A DNA stretch of 46,364 bases from Leptospirales bacterium (GCA_019694685.1 JAIBBM010000035.1:1-46364), one strand, 5' to 3'; counted from the first letter of the stretch, positions 17,792 to 26,218 are shown. Numbers and translations: made by a program. Notes: a model not told the origin generated them from the sequence alone.

Positions 17792-18853
17792 TCACAGTCC
17801 GAACAACTGAGCTTCCTTGCCTCTGCCTCGCCCCAGAAAACGACGCATCACCGGAACCTCGGGCACGAAAGACTGAGTTCGCGCATCTACGAGGATCGGA
17901 TGGCCCAGAGACTTCGTCAGAGCTTCCAGGCGACCGGCGCGCGAAAGAACATCTCCCACAATCGCGTATTCCATCCTGCGAAAGGACCCAACATTTCCGG
18001 CAAATGCGCGGCCAGTCGCCAGGCCAATGCCGAATCCGGCCAGCTCTACCCCTTGCTCCATGGCTACAGGCAAGATCGTTTCATAATATTCGCGCATTGC
18101 CAGAGCGCACTTCACCGCATTGTGGACGTCTTCTGCGGATTCGCGCGTCCCGAACGTTGCAATCAAACCATCGCCGGTGAGCTTGGTGATGGTGCCCTTG
18201 TTTGAAAATATGAGATCCATCAAATCCACGGTGATCATGTTGATGATTTCCGCGAATCTCTCGGAGCCAAGCTCCTCCGCGAGGCCAGTAGAATTCCTCA
18301 GATCGTAAACGAGAACTGTTGTGTGAATGTATTCGCCGCCTTGTGAAGCGGGCCCCTGCTTCAAAATCGATTCAACGATCTCAGGAGAGAAGTATCGCGC
18401 CAGAATCTCTCTTTCTTTCGAAAGTTTCTCCACCAGGCTTTCCGCGTTGCGACGAAAAGCAACCATCTCCAAAATGTTATGCATACGGGTGGAAAGCTCA
18501 ATGAGGGAAAACGGTTTTTGCAAAAACTCCTCCGCTCCTTCGAACAATGCTTCCACAATCAATTCCGCTCGCTTCTCCGCAGACATGATCATCACAGCCT
18601 GATCTGGATTTTTTTCGCGCACTTCCGCCAGCAGAACAAGGCCATCCATGTCCGGAAGATTCACGTCCAAAAGGATCAGGTCTGTTTGATTTTGCTCTAA
18701 CCACACGCGCGCGTCAGCTCCGGTCGAAACTCCTGCAGTCCTGAACCTCATCAAAGCCAGATAATACTCCAGTAGAGCGAGTTGATCCGGATCGTCTTCC
18801 ACGATGAGTATGGTTGCCCGGGCTAGATCCGGCCGAAACATTTTCAGATTCAT
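17792..18853 (-). CDS. REC-class III nucleotidyl cyclase, metal-binding (C1-like) half
   Basis: Protein of 353 residues: complete receiver domain (D20-D21, phospho-Asp63, Lys113), helical linker 120-165, then a class III adenylate/guanylate cyclase domain. Both metal-binding Asp are present (Asp184 in VYDLRNST, Asp228 in KLTGDG) and so is adenine-type Lys224. However, the substrate-specifying position is Ala297 (EYAIVGD) and the transition-state Asn is Ser304; Arg308 is kept. The upstream, overlapping paralogue shows the opposite pattern, so the two may work as a heterodimer. Its ATG overlaps the stop of that gene (ATGA), which should give equal expression. cAMP as product is inferred from the Lys. 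Confidence 0.9.
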   Translation of the reverse strand: MNLKMFRPDLARATILIVEDDPDQLALLEYYLALMRFRTAGVSTGADARVWLEQNQTDLILLDVNLPDMDGLVLLAEVREKNPDQAVMIMSAEKRAELIVEALFEGAEEFLQKPFSLIELSTRMHNILEMVAFRRNAESLVEKLSKEREILARYFSPEIVESILKQGPASQGGEYIHTTVLVYDLRNSTGLAEELGSERFAEIINMITVDLMDLIFSNKGTITKLTGDGLIATFGTRESAEDVHNAVKCALAMREYYETILPVAMEQGVELAGFGIGLATGRAFAGNVGSFRRMEYAIVGDVLSRAGRLEALTKSLGHPILVDARTQSFVPEVPVMRRFLGRGRGKEAQLFGL

Positions 18854-20022
18854 AGACGGAATATTTCCACGTCGTGTTTCTTGCCACGCACTGAACTTTC
18901 TGCAATCCTCTCTGCGCCCTGCACTCCCGAACGAGCAACCGTCGCGCCGTCAGCCAGAATATCAATCCCTAGCTTACGACTCAGCTGATCGAGTCGCGCT
19001 GCCAGATTCGCAGGATCTCCAATCACGGTGTATTCCATTTTACGATAAGAGCCAATGTTTCCGGCAAAGACAGATCCGGTTGCGATTCCAATCCCGAATT
19101 CAATTCTCTGCGGCCAGGCTCCTGTCTCATTCATCAATTGAAAATGCTCCTGCAAAGACCGAGCGCAATCGACGCAGTTCTTCGCATCGTTTGGGGATGC
19201 AACAGGAAGTCCAAAAGTCGCCAGTATCCCCGCGCCCGTCAGCTTGTTTACAGAACCATGGTGAGAATAGACCAGATCTAGAACGTCTACGAATATCTGA
19301 CTGAGGAAATGAGAGAAATCGCCTGCACTCATTGTCTTTGCAATGGCAGCCGCGTTTCGCAAACTGAGAAAAAACATAGAAACGTCTGCCCGGGTTCCTT
19401 TAAGATCCGCGGTAATTTCTCCAGAAAGAAGCTTTTCTGCCACATCCCCGGAGAAGTAGCGCAACAGGAGCTGCTTTTCTGCCTCGAGATGATTTGCAGT
19501 TTCTTGCATTTGTTTACGATAGGCGATCTTCTTCAGCACACTTCGAATGCGAAGGTCCACCTCAGTAATAAAAAGGGGCTTGGTCAAGAATCCGGATGCA
19601 CCTTCAAAGAAGGCATGCAATATCTGTTCGGGTCTTGGCGCATGCGAAACGAGTATTACGCCTGTATCCGGGCGCGCCTTCTTGATTTGTTCGAGCAAAT
19701 CGATTCCGCTGAGATCGTTAAACACCGCATCGAGAAGTACGATATGCGGGGAAAATTCTTCTACCTTTTGCACTGCCCGGTCGTAGTCCGAAACCCCTTC
19801 CACCTGATAGGACAATGCACCCAGAAAAGAGGCAGTGCGGGCAACATCCTCGGGATCAGCTCCAATTACCAGGGCCCTCGTATCACGTGGATTGATCGCG
19901 ATTGCGTCAAATGCAGGCACAAGTCGCAGGAATGGCCGCGCGCCGAAAACCGCAAGCCGTAATGGATTTTTGCGATTGCTTTCTTCCTTATGTGCGAAGA
20001 TATAGAACTGTATGGTCGTCAA
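18850..20022 (-). CDS. REC-class III cyclase homologue lacking metal Asp (C2-like) half
   Basis: Protein of 390 residues from the first possible start. The receiver domain (about 48-165) keeps Asp98 and Lys148. In the cyclase domain both metal-binding Asp are replaced: Ser220 (FFLSLRN) and Ala264 (KLTGAG). The base-recognition and transition-state residues are intact: Lys260, Thr332, Asn339 (DPANLAAR) and Arg343. Alone it should be inactive, but it can complement the next gene. The start is unclear: TTG 20022 overlaps the divergent corA start by 11 bases and no ribosome binding site is visible; the receiver domain itself begins only near residue 48, so a downstream start such as the GTG near residue 35 is possible. 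Confidence 0.88.
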   Translation of the reverse strand: MTTIQFYIFAHKEESNRKNPLRLAVFGARPFLRLVPAFDAIAINPRDTRALVIGADPEDVARTASFLGALSYQVEGVSDYDRAVQKVEEFSPHIVLLDAVFNDLSGIDLLEQIKKARPDTGVILVSHAPRPEQILHAFFEGASGFLTKPLFITEVDLRIRSVLKKIAYRKQMQETANHLEAEKQLLLRYFSGDVAEKLLSGEITADLKGTRADVSMFFLSLRNAAAIAKTMSAGDFSHFLSQIFVDVLDLVYSHHGSVNKLTGAGILATFGLPVASPNDAKNCVDCARSLQEHFQLMNETGAWPQRIEFGIGIATGSVFAGNIGSYRKMEYTVIGDPANLAARLDQLSRKLGIDILADGATVARSGVQGAERIAESSVRGKKHDVEIFRL

Positions 20023-20977
20023 CTGCGTGCTCTATTCTGCCGGTCACCCGGTTCAGAACATAGAAATCAACGAGATACGCTCGCACCTCGGGCAGCAGGA
20101 TTCATTCATCTGGCTTGGCCTTTATGAACCAAACGAAGAGTTGATGAAGGAAGTCCAGAAGGCGTTTGGTCTGCATGATCTTGCAGTGGAAGATGCCCAC
20201 AACGCGCACCAGAGGCCTAAAATTGAGGCATATGGAGACAGTCTGTTTCTTGTTTTACACACTGCTCAAAAAAACCAGGACAAAGTAGAATACGGGGAAA
20301 CTCACGTATTCATTGGCTATGGCTACATTGTCACCGTCCGGCATGGCGCATCTCTCCCTTACACAACAGTGCGCGAAAGATGCGAAAAGACCCCGGAGCA
20401 TCTATGTCGGGGACCGGGCTTCCCTCTGTACGCTGTGATGGACTTCGTCGTGGACAACTACTTGCCCATCGTGGAAGAATTTGAAGACGAACTGGTTGCG
20501 CTTGAAGAGACCATTTTTAAAGGCAATTCGCACGAAGATACTACGGAACGAATCTATGACCTGAAGCGGGAAATCATGGGCCTGCGAAGAGCCACTGTTC
20601 CGCTGCTGGAAGTTTGCAATAACCTGACGCGTGTAACCACACCACTTCTGACTGCAGAAGTCCAACCCTACTTCAGAGACGTTCACGATCACGTGGTGCG
20701 AATCAACGAAGCCATGGAAACTCTGCGAGAAATGCTCAACACTGCATTCCAGGTGAACCTGTCCCTTGTGACCATGAAGCAAAATGATGTGGTCAAAAAG
20801 CTGGCGGGATGGGCCGGTTTGCTGGGCGTGCCGACCATGATGGCTAGCTTCTACGGAATGAATTTCAAATACATGCCGGAACTCGAATGGAAGTATGGCT
20901 ACCCGGCGCTCATGGTGGTCATGATCAGTGCATGTCTTTTCCTTTATTATCGCCTGAAGAAATCAGACTGGTTATGA
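20012..20977 (+). CDS. corA: CorA-family divalent cation channel
   Basis: Magnesium (or related divalent cation) channel of 321 residues. The long N-terminal cytoplasmic part is helical (YLPIVEEFEDELVALEE). Two C-terminal membrane helices carry the signature GMNFKYMPEL in the pore loop between them, followed by the second helix and a basic KKSDWL tail. Family members are homopentamers in the inner membrane. It is divergent from the cyclase gene, overlapping its first possible start. A second Mg transporter, mgtE, lies at 41168. Confidence 0.95.
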   Translation: MVVNCVLYSAGHPVQNIEINEIRSHLGQQDSFIWLGLYEPNEELMKEVQKAFGLHDLAVEDAHNAHQRPKIEAYGDSLFLVLHTAQKNQDKVEYGETHVFIGYGYIVTVRHGASLPYTTVRERCEKTPEHLCRGPGFPLYAVMDFVVDNYLPIVEEFEDELVALEETIFKGNSHEDTTERIYDLKREIMGLRRATVPLLEVCNNLTRVTTPLLTAEVQPYFRDVHDHVVRINEAMETLREMLNTAFQVNLSLVTMKQNDVVKKLAGWAGLLGVPTMMASFYGMNFKYMPELEWKYGYPALMVVMISACLFLYYRLKKSDWL

Positions 20978-21011
20978 TTCGCGGTCCTCACTGCCATGAG
21001 GAGAACGTCTA

Positions 21012-22076
21012 GTGGCCTGGTACTGGGCTTCGCTGCCTCTTGTAGCCGTACTCGCAAACATCGCGGCGTTTCTTTCTTCTCTGCAAGACCGCGATTCATT
21101 CAGCCGAGGGTTTCGCGTACTCCTGGTTTTGCTTGCGGGCGGGAACTTGAGTCTGGCCGCTGTTTTGATGAGTGAACCTTCTGCAAATGCTCCTCTGGCG
21201 TTTCACGTATTTCGGCACTTCGCATTTCTGGCAGCACCCACTCTAGCATCCCTCGTTCGCATTCTCTCTGGCCGCACTCTGGATGGATGGATGACGCGAA
21301 TCCTCGCAGTTTTTTCTTTCTTGCTGATTGTCGCGATAGAGATTGATTTTTTTTCAGAACGGTCTCTTCTGATCGACCACTGGGCCTCGCATGAATGGGG
21401 CACGTTTCCGGTACTCGCCATTCGCGCACGAATCCTTGTTGGTTCACTTTTTCTTCTATGTGCGGGCAGCTCCATCTACTGGCTTGTAAATGCTAAAGAA
21501 AGTTTAGTGCGAAAACCTGTCACCTTTCCAATCACATTGTGGTGGCTTGCGTTTGTGGGAAACTTTCCGGCACTCCTGGGAGTGGGCCTTTACCCCGTGG
21601 GCATGATCTTCGAAACAATCGTAAGCGTGCTGATAGCAGCCACACTCAGAAAGAACTCAGCGAATCACTGGAGCCAGAAGGCATCTGAGGTCATGGCCTG
21701 CAGCTCTCTTTCGCTGACCATTGGGGTGCTCCTTTCGGCACTCATGCCAGAAAATCATTTCAAAGCCATTGCAGTGTCGCTGGCGGCGGGGATCGCAGCG
21801 TTTCTGGGAACAGACCGGCTGAGAAGCAAACAAATAGAAAAGAAGATCCCCGGGCTTGCATCCTATCAATTGACAAGACAGGAAGAGAGAATTTGCGAGC
21901 TTGTAGCAGAGGGTTACACTCGCGCTCAGATTGGCTTTTTCCTTGGAATCGCGGACGGTACTCTCAGAAATCACCTGGTCCATTTGTATGCAAAGACTGT
22001 GGATCGCGAAAAAGAATCCGGAGTGCGCGACAAATTCCAGAGACTGACTCTGTTCCTTCTCAATCTGCAAAAATAG
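21012..22076 (+). CDS. membrane-anchored LuxR-type transcription regulator
   Basis: Protein of 354 residues: about seven to eight membrane helices in residues 1-275, then a cytoplasmic LuxR/GerE helix-turn-helix (LTRQEERICELVAEGYTRAQI, then TLRNHLVHLYAKT). Such one-component membrane regulators sense envelope or lipid signals through the helices; the signal here is unknown. The GTG start at 21012 has a GAGGAG ribosome binding site 8-9 bases upstream. A striking palindrome starts five bases after its stop, and the next gene also encodes a multi-helix membrane protein, so the pair may be functionally linked. Confidence 0.85.
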   Translation: MAWYWASLPLVAVLANIAAFLSSLQDRDSFSRGFRVLLVLLAGGNLSLAAVLMSEPSANAPLAFHVFRHFAFLAAPTLASLVRILSGRTLDGWMTRILAVFSFLLIVAIEIDFFSERSLLIDHWASHEWGTFPVLAIRARILVGSLFLLCAGSSIYWLVNAKESLVRKPVTFPITLWWLAFVGNFPALLGVGLYPVGMIFETIVSVLIAATLRKNSANHWSQKASEVMACSSLSLTIGVLLSALMPENHFKAIAVSLAAGIAAFLGTDRLRSKQIEKKIPGLASYQLTRQEERICELVAEGYTRAQIGFFLGIADGTLRNHLVHLYAKTVDREKESGVRDKFQRLTLFLLNLQK

Positions 22077-22080
22077 CGAA

Positions 22081-22120
22081 AACCGTGACAGATGTCACGG
22101 TTCCTGGTCACATTCGTGAC
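22081..22120. promoter_or_regulatory. CRP/FNR-like palindromic operator with four half-sites
   Basis: A perfect inverted repeat with 10-base arms and a 2-base centre at 22081-22102 contains the core GTGA-N6-TCAC (22085-22098), the core of CRP-family boxes. A second imperfect palindrome, GTCAC-N4-GTGAC, follows at 22107-22120. Half-sites start at 22085, 22094, 22107 and 22116, spaced 9, 13 and 9 bases. No T-run follows, which argues against a terminator. The binding protein is unknown. Confidence 0.6.
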
Positions 22121-22130
22121 AGGCGGCCTA

Positions 22131-22159
22131 TTTTCAAAATCACGCTCCTGTCCTAGAAT
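22131..22159 (+). promoter_or_regulatory. possible sigma-70 promoter for the membrane protein gene
   Basis: TTTTCA (22131-22136) and TAGAAT (22154-22159) are separated by 17 bases. TAGAAT matches five of six -10 positions; the -35 matches four of six. Transcription would start almost at the ATG at 22166, implying a leaderless or nearly leaderless mRNA, consistent with the lack of a ribosome binding site there. The palindrome lies about 70 bases upstream of the predicted start. Confidence 0.35.
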
Positions 22160-22165
22160 GAATGC

Positions 22166-22885
22166 ATGCAAACACCAACCTACATCAACGTTTATATGAT
22201 CCTCGCAAGCAGTGCAGTGGCCGTGGCCGCATTCGGCTATTTGCGCGCCAGAATAGAAAGTACCAAAGAACGCCGATGGTGGCAGAAGTCTCTCTTTGTC
22301 TTTGTCGCGCTCTACTCCATTCATTCAGTGCTAGCGTTAAGCGGATTCTATTCAGTGTTCAGCCTGCCGCCACGCTTTCCCGTGGCGGCCATGGCCACTC
22401 TAGTAATCTTCATTCTGTTTGGCCTGAGCGAGACTGGCAGGTCTGTCCTTCATAGAATCGGCCCAGACCGCCTCGCCCTTTTTCAGGTCTGGCGCTTTCT
22501 GCCTGAAATACTCATCCTGTTGCTCGTGCGAGAGTCACTTTTGCCCGAAGCGATGACTGCGGCGGGAAGAAATTTCGATCTATGGATCCCCGTCACTGCA
22601 TCTGCTATGTATTACTTAAGATCGCGCAGACTCTTGCCAGATGCAGTCCTGATCGTCTGGAATCTGTTAGGGATTCTTGTCCTGGGATTCACTGTATATA
22701 CAGGCCTCAGATCTGCACCGTTTCCTTTCAACCAGCCAGGTCCGATTGACACATCCGTTCTGGCTCAATTTCCGATTGCTTTTCTTCCGCTCTTCATGGT
22801 GCCGCTGGCTATGTTTTCGCACATAGCCGGAATCACTCTTCTGATTTCTAATCCGGGGGCAGATCGCGTTCCAGCGCGCACTTAG
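22166..22885 (+). CDS. multi-helix membrane protein, unknown function
   Basis: Protein of 239 residues with about seven hydrophobic helices and short polar loops; no motif was recognised. Its size and topology resemble the sensory membrane part of the LuxR-type protein just upstream, without the DNA-binding domain, but no clear sequence repeat was confirmed. No ribosome binding site precedes ATG 22166. Its last 38 bases overlap the 3' end of the convergent HD-GYP-like gene. Confidence 0.75.
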   Translation: MQTPTYINVYMILASSAVAVAAFGYLRARIESTKERRWWQKSLFVFVALYSIHSVLALSGFYSVFSLPPRFPVAAMATLVIFILFGLSETGRSVLHRIGPDRLALFQVWRFLPEILILLLVRESLLPEAMTAAGRNFDLWIPVTASAMYYLRSRRLLPDAVLIVWNLLGILVLGFTVYTGLRSAPFPFNQPGPIDTSVLAQFPIAFLPLFMVPLAMFSHIAGITLLISNPGADRVPART

Positions 22886-24080
22886 GATAATTGCCCGCGG
22901 CGAGCGGAGTGCCCAGCCATCCGTATGCTTCTGTGGGTGACACTACATGGATGTCCCATCCCGATTCCAGTTTGGGACATCCAGTTTTGAAATGTCTGCA
23001 GAGCACTTGCGCAGCGCGCGGCTTCGGATACGCCCAGGCAGAATCAGGATAAAGACAACTCTTTTCCACTGCAGCTACCTTCATCATGCGACGTGCAATG
23101 GCTTCATATTCGCGGAACCGTTCGATGATAAGCTCCACAAGGTCTTTGTGGAAAAATCCTCGCGCACCGTTGTAGGCAACCATGGGAACAATTTGCTCCG
23201 CCCTCGCCGCTGGATCGGCAATTTGCTTGCTCGATTCATGAATGAAAAGAGCGAGGCGAACGACACTTGTGAGTGCAGAAGCGGACGCTGGATCTGCGGG
23301 CGCACCTGGCGCAGGATCATCACCATCGTCCGTCGCTTCCGTGCTACCGGACTGATGCGCAGGATCAATAATATCGAATGGTACGTCTTCGTTCGCTGGC
23401 TTTTCCACATCCAGGGATGAATTCTTGAGAGCGTCTCTGACCTCGGGTGGTAGCTGTAACTTCACAGCAATCCTGGACGCAGCTTCCGCAATCTCGCGGC
23501 GACGGCGATCTGACAGCTGCGCCCTCCACTCATCTGAAGCCGCCATTGGCATTTCCGCAATGAACCCGGCAAGAAAAGCATAACGATGAAGACGCGGAAT
23601 TCCAAACGACTTTTGCACAATGATCCCGAGTGCGAGAAGTCCCGTCTTTGCGGCGTGTCTAAAGAACTCCGCATGATCACTCCATTGTTTGTAGAATGTA
23701 AGGACCAGCAAGTCAGTCGCAAACGCGTGCTGGATGTACGCGTTGTAGTTTGACCTGGTCTTTTCAAACAAGTGACGAATGAAGTGAGACTCCGTTTCAT
23801 CCAGAGTGGCTACTATGATGCGGGCAAGACTTGCACGTAGCTTCTTAATGATTTCAGGGTCCACTGCAATGCGAAAATCCGGGTCATAGTTGCCCGCCAT
23901 CGCTTCCAGGCGCTTGATAGCACTCTCCTTTACAAAGATCTTTTCCTTAATAAGAATGTTGCCTGCTTTGTCCTTCACCGGTTCAGAAAACTGAAATGCA
24001 CCGATCAATTGCTGATCCGAAATGAACCGATTCAATTCTTCCAGACTCTCAAATCCAATGAATGCTGGATCAATGCGCAT
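22848..24080 (-). CDS. degenerate HD-GYP-like protein
   Basis: Protein of 410 residues. Residues about 25-60 (PVKDKAGNILIKEKIFVKES) match the N-terminal module often found before HD-GYP cyclic di-GMP phosphodiesterases. The following helical domain keeps the family rhythm (FRHAAKTGLLALGI, then YAFLAGFIAEMPMA), but the metal-binding HD pair expected at the last segment is replaced by AE and no GYP motif is seen. An acidic low-complexity linker (TDDGDDPAPGAPADP) interrupts the domain, and the tail contains four Cys. Probably a catalytically inactive c-di-GMP-related or scaffold protein (inference). It overlaps the convergent gene by 38 bases. Confidence 0.7.
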   Translation of the reverse strand: MRIDPAFIGFESLEELNRFISDQQLIGAFQFSEPVKDKAGNILIKEKIFVKESAIKRLEAMAGNYDPDFRIAVDPEIIKKLRASLARIIVATLDETESHFIRHLFEKTRSNYNAYIQHAFATDLLVLTFYKQWSDHAEFFRHAAKTGLLALGIIVQKSFGIPRLHRYAFLAGFIAEMPMAASDEWRAQLSDRRRREIAEAASRIAVKLQLPPEVRDALKNSSLDVEKPANEDVPFDIIDPAHQSGSTEATDDGDDPAPGAPADPASASALTSVVRLALFIHESSKQIADPAARAEQIVPMVAYNGARGFFHKDLVELIIERFREYEAIARRMMKVAAVEKSCLYPDSAWAYPKPRAAQVLCRHFKTGCPKLESGWDIHVVSPTEAYGWLGTPLAAGNYPKCALERDLPPD

Positions 24081-24173
24081 GGGTGAAAGGTTCGGTCCCG
24101 CGCCTTTTTAGCCACCATATTTTTGTACGATTTCCGACTCCTGTTTGTTACATGGGTGCACTACGATGGAATC

Positions 24174-25220
24174 ATGCGAAACATCCTGGCAGCTTTCGGT
24201 TTTCTGATCCGACTCAGCCTGAAGCAGAGGAAATCCTACTCATCAGAATATATCACAATCAATGACGAAAGCATCGGAGTAGATATATACGACCCGATCG
24301 GACCGAGCAAAGGATGCATCTTGACCATCAACGGATTCGCCCCTCTCGGGAATCGCGATGAGAGATTCCTCCATTTAAACAGCGCCCTCGCTGGAATCGG
24401 ATTCACCGTCGTATCACCGCACCTACCCGGTTTCTGCAATCTTCAAATCGATTCTGCTCACGTGAGCCTTATACAGCGCCTAACGTTAGCAATCTCGCAT
24501 CGACGCGATCTGACGCGATCGGGAAAAGTAGCTGTGCTCGCACCATCCTTTGCTGGAGGCATGACGCTCATCGCGGCCGCAACTGCTTTTTCCGAGCACA
24601 TCAGCGCTATATGCACCATTGGCACTTACGCAAATGTGGATGCTCTTCTGGACTCTTTGATGCTCAATCAAAATGCAGACGAATACGGGCGACTGATCAT
24701 TCTAAGAAACTTTCTACACCTGTCTGCCGGAAGACAGCCGCGTATTGCAACTGCGATCACACATATCCTTCACGACAGCTATTTTCACGCAAGAGACCCT
24801 GTTTTCCCTGATTACGAAAAGACTCTGCGACGGACAGAAAGAACATTTCTATTGCGACTGCGGGAAGATTCGAACTTTAGAATGCGTCACTGGAAAAGAA
24901 TCATAAAGAAGAGCGGCAAACGTCGCTCGATTCTAGCGCAAATATGCGCCATGAAGCAAATCAAGAAAATGGATGTACCTGTCTGCCTGATCCACGGCTG
25001 CGACGACAATGTAGTTCCTGCCAGTGAGTCGCGGCAATTGCATGAAAAATTTCAGCTCCTGGGGGCGACTTCAAGATTGATTCTCACTCCTCTCATTTCA
25101 CACGGGGACTCGAGGCGTCATCTTTCCGATCTTCCGGCGGCCTGGCAATTAGCTGCCGGATTCGCTTTCTTCTTCAAGAATGCGTCCACCGATAGCCGAT
25201 TGCCAGACAATGCCCGCTAA
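24174..25220 (+). CDS. alpha/beta-fold hydrolase
   Basis: Protein of 348 residues with an N-terminal hydrophobic or amphipathic helix (NILAAFGFLIRL) and an alpha/beta hydrolase domain. The oxyanion region is ILTINGFAPLGNRDERF, the nucleophile elbow is the variant APSFAGGM (Ser125), the acid lies in HGCDDNVVP and the His in LISHGDSRRH. The elbow lacks the first Gly of G-x-S-x-G, so the substrate class is uncertain. ATG 24174 is preferred because the sequence before it (TTG 24123) is poorly conserved in character. It is convergent with the copper-storage gene, three bases apart. Confidence 0.82.
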   Translation: MRNILAAFGFLIRLSLKQRKSYSSEYITINDESIGVDIYDPIGPSKGCILTINGFAPLGNRDERFLHLNSALAGIGFTVVSPHLPGFCNLQIDSAHVSLIQRLTLAISHRRDLTRSGKVAVLAPSFAGGMTLIAAATAFSEHISAICTIGTYANVDALLDSLMLNQNADEYGRLIILRNFLHLSAGRQPRIATAITHILHDSYFHARDPVFPDYEKTLRRTERTFLLRLREDSNFRMRHWKRIIKKSGKRRSILAQICAMKQIKKMDVPVCLIHGCDDNVVPASESRQLHEKFQLLGATSRLILTPLISHGDSRRHLSDLPAAWQLAAGFAFFFKNASTDSRLPDNAR

Positions 25221-25223
25221 ATC

Positions 25224-25646
25224 CTAGGCTGCTTTCATGGCAGCGATGCATGCGCGACAGCTTTCAGCGCAACGCTTACATGGATCATGCATCTTGTGTT
25301 TTTCGCATTCAGCCGCACACGTTTCGCAGGCTTCTTTGCAAATTACTATATATTTCTTTAGCATCGGCGATTTGCTCGCCGCCAGAGTCACCATTGCACG
25401 GCAAATAGCGACCATGTCGTGCGCCGCCTTGGAACAGGGTCCCATGCTATCATCGCCGTTGCGAAGCAAATCCAGACAATGATCCACACATCTCTCTCCG
25501 TTCGCAACGCACACCGACGCGGCCAGGGAAAGATCGAGCGTTGGAATCCCGGTTCCCCTGTTGTCTTTTGGATCAGCGAGAAGTCCCGCCGTCTTGTAGG
25601 CAGCAATGGCAGCACCGCTCGCCAGAAGCATTTCCTTTCTAGTCAC
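25224..25646 (-). CDS. Csp1-like four-helix copper-storage protein
   Basis: Protein of 140 residues with 13 Cys spaced along amphipathic helices (CVANGERCVDHCLDLL; CKEACETCAAEC; CKRCAESCRAC). This is the arrangement and number seen in Csp1, a four-helix bundle that stores many Cu(I) ions on Cys thiolates in its core. The N terminus (TRKEMLLASGAAIAAYKTAG) looks like a Tat-type export signal with RK in place of RR, which would place it outside the cytoplasm. Its start overlaps the Sco gene stop (ATGA), so copper storage and delivery are coexpressed. Copper storage is known for the family and inferred here. Confidence 0.88.
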   Translation of the reverse strand: MTRKEMLLASGAAIAAYKTAGLLADPKDNRGTGIPTLDLSLAASVCVANGERCVDHCLDLLRNGDDSMGPCSKAAHDMVAICRAMVTLAASKSPMLKKYIVICKEACETCAAECEKHKMHDPCKRCAESCRACIAAMKAA

Positions 25647-26218
25647 ATGTTTCTCCTTTCTGCTTTTTCTCTTTCAGCGTCCTGGATCTCCTCTACCAGG
25701 TCCTGTGATGCAAACCTGACCGGGATTTTGCGCATGATCTTTCCATCCTGTACCCATAAGATGGAAGTGCTGTGCTGAATGAGTGCAGTCTCTGAATCAA
25801 CGCTTGCAAATACAGACGCCAGAGTAAGGAAGCGACGCGATGATTCGATGGATGGATCGAGTGCAATTAACCTTTTGCTAAAGCCAGAAGCGTAGTCCCG
25901 GGTTTTTTGCGGCGAATCATTCTTCGCGTCCACGGAAAGAAATGCGAACCTCGCGCGACTTGCGGCAGGCAATCGATCCATCACCATGACAGCAGAGCGG
26001 AGTGTAGTGGGACATATGTCCGGGCAGCGCGTATAGCCAGTCACTACAAACAGGATGTCCTTTGTATCCACAACGCGATGATCCACATCCACGAGCGAAA
26101 TACCTTCGAGAGAAACTGGCGGTTCCAGTACTTCAAAGCGAGGCGTCCTACAATGGACCGCCATCATCCCCACCAGAATACATATAAGGCGGACAAAAGT
26201 CTTTTCTATTCGCAGCAT
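25643..26218 (-). CDS. Sco1/SenC-family copper protein
   Basis: Membrane-anchored or lipidated thioredoxin-fold protein of 191 residues (possible lipobox MAVHC). It has the copper-binding CPDIC motif in GYTRCPDICPTTL and the distal His in ALIQHSTSILWV, the three ligands used by Sco proteins to hold copper for the CuA site of cytochrome oxidase. The start at 26218 is chosen because it directly begins a hydrophobic signal; the frame is open 16 codons upstream. It is followed by the Csp1-like gene with a 4-base overlap. A second Sco is encoded at 27990. Confidence 0.92.
   Translation of the reverse strand: MLRIEKTFVRLICILVGMMAVHCRTPRFEVLEPPVSLEGISLVDVDHRVVDTKDILFVVTGYTRCPDICPTTLRSAVMVMDRLPAASRARFAFLSVDAKNDSPQKTRDYASGFSKRLIALDPSIESSRRFLTLASVFASVDSETALIQHSTSILWVQDGKIMRKIPVRFASQDLVEEIQDAEREKAERRNM

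Noticed and set aside
22081..22102. Palindrome as an intrinsic terminator of the LuxR-type gene
   Set aside because: The stem is good but no T-run follows on either strand; the CRP-type core and the second half-site pair suit an operator better.
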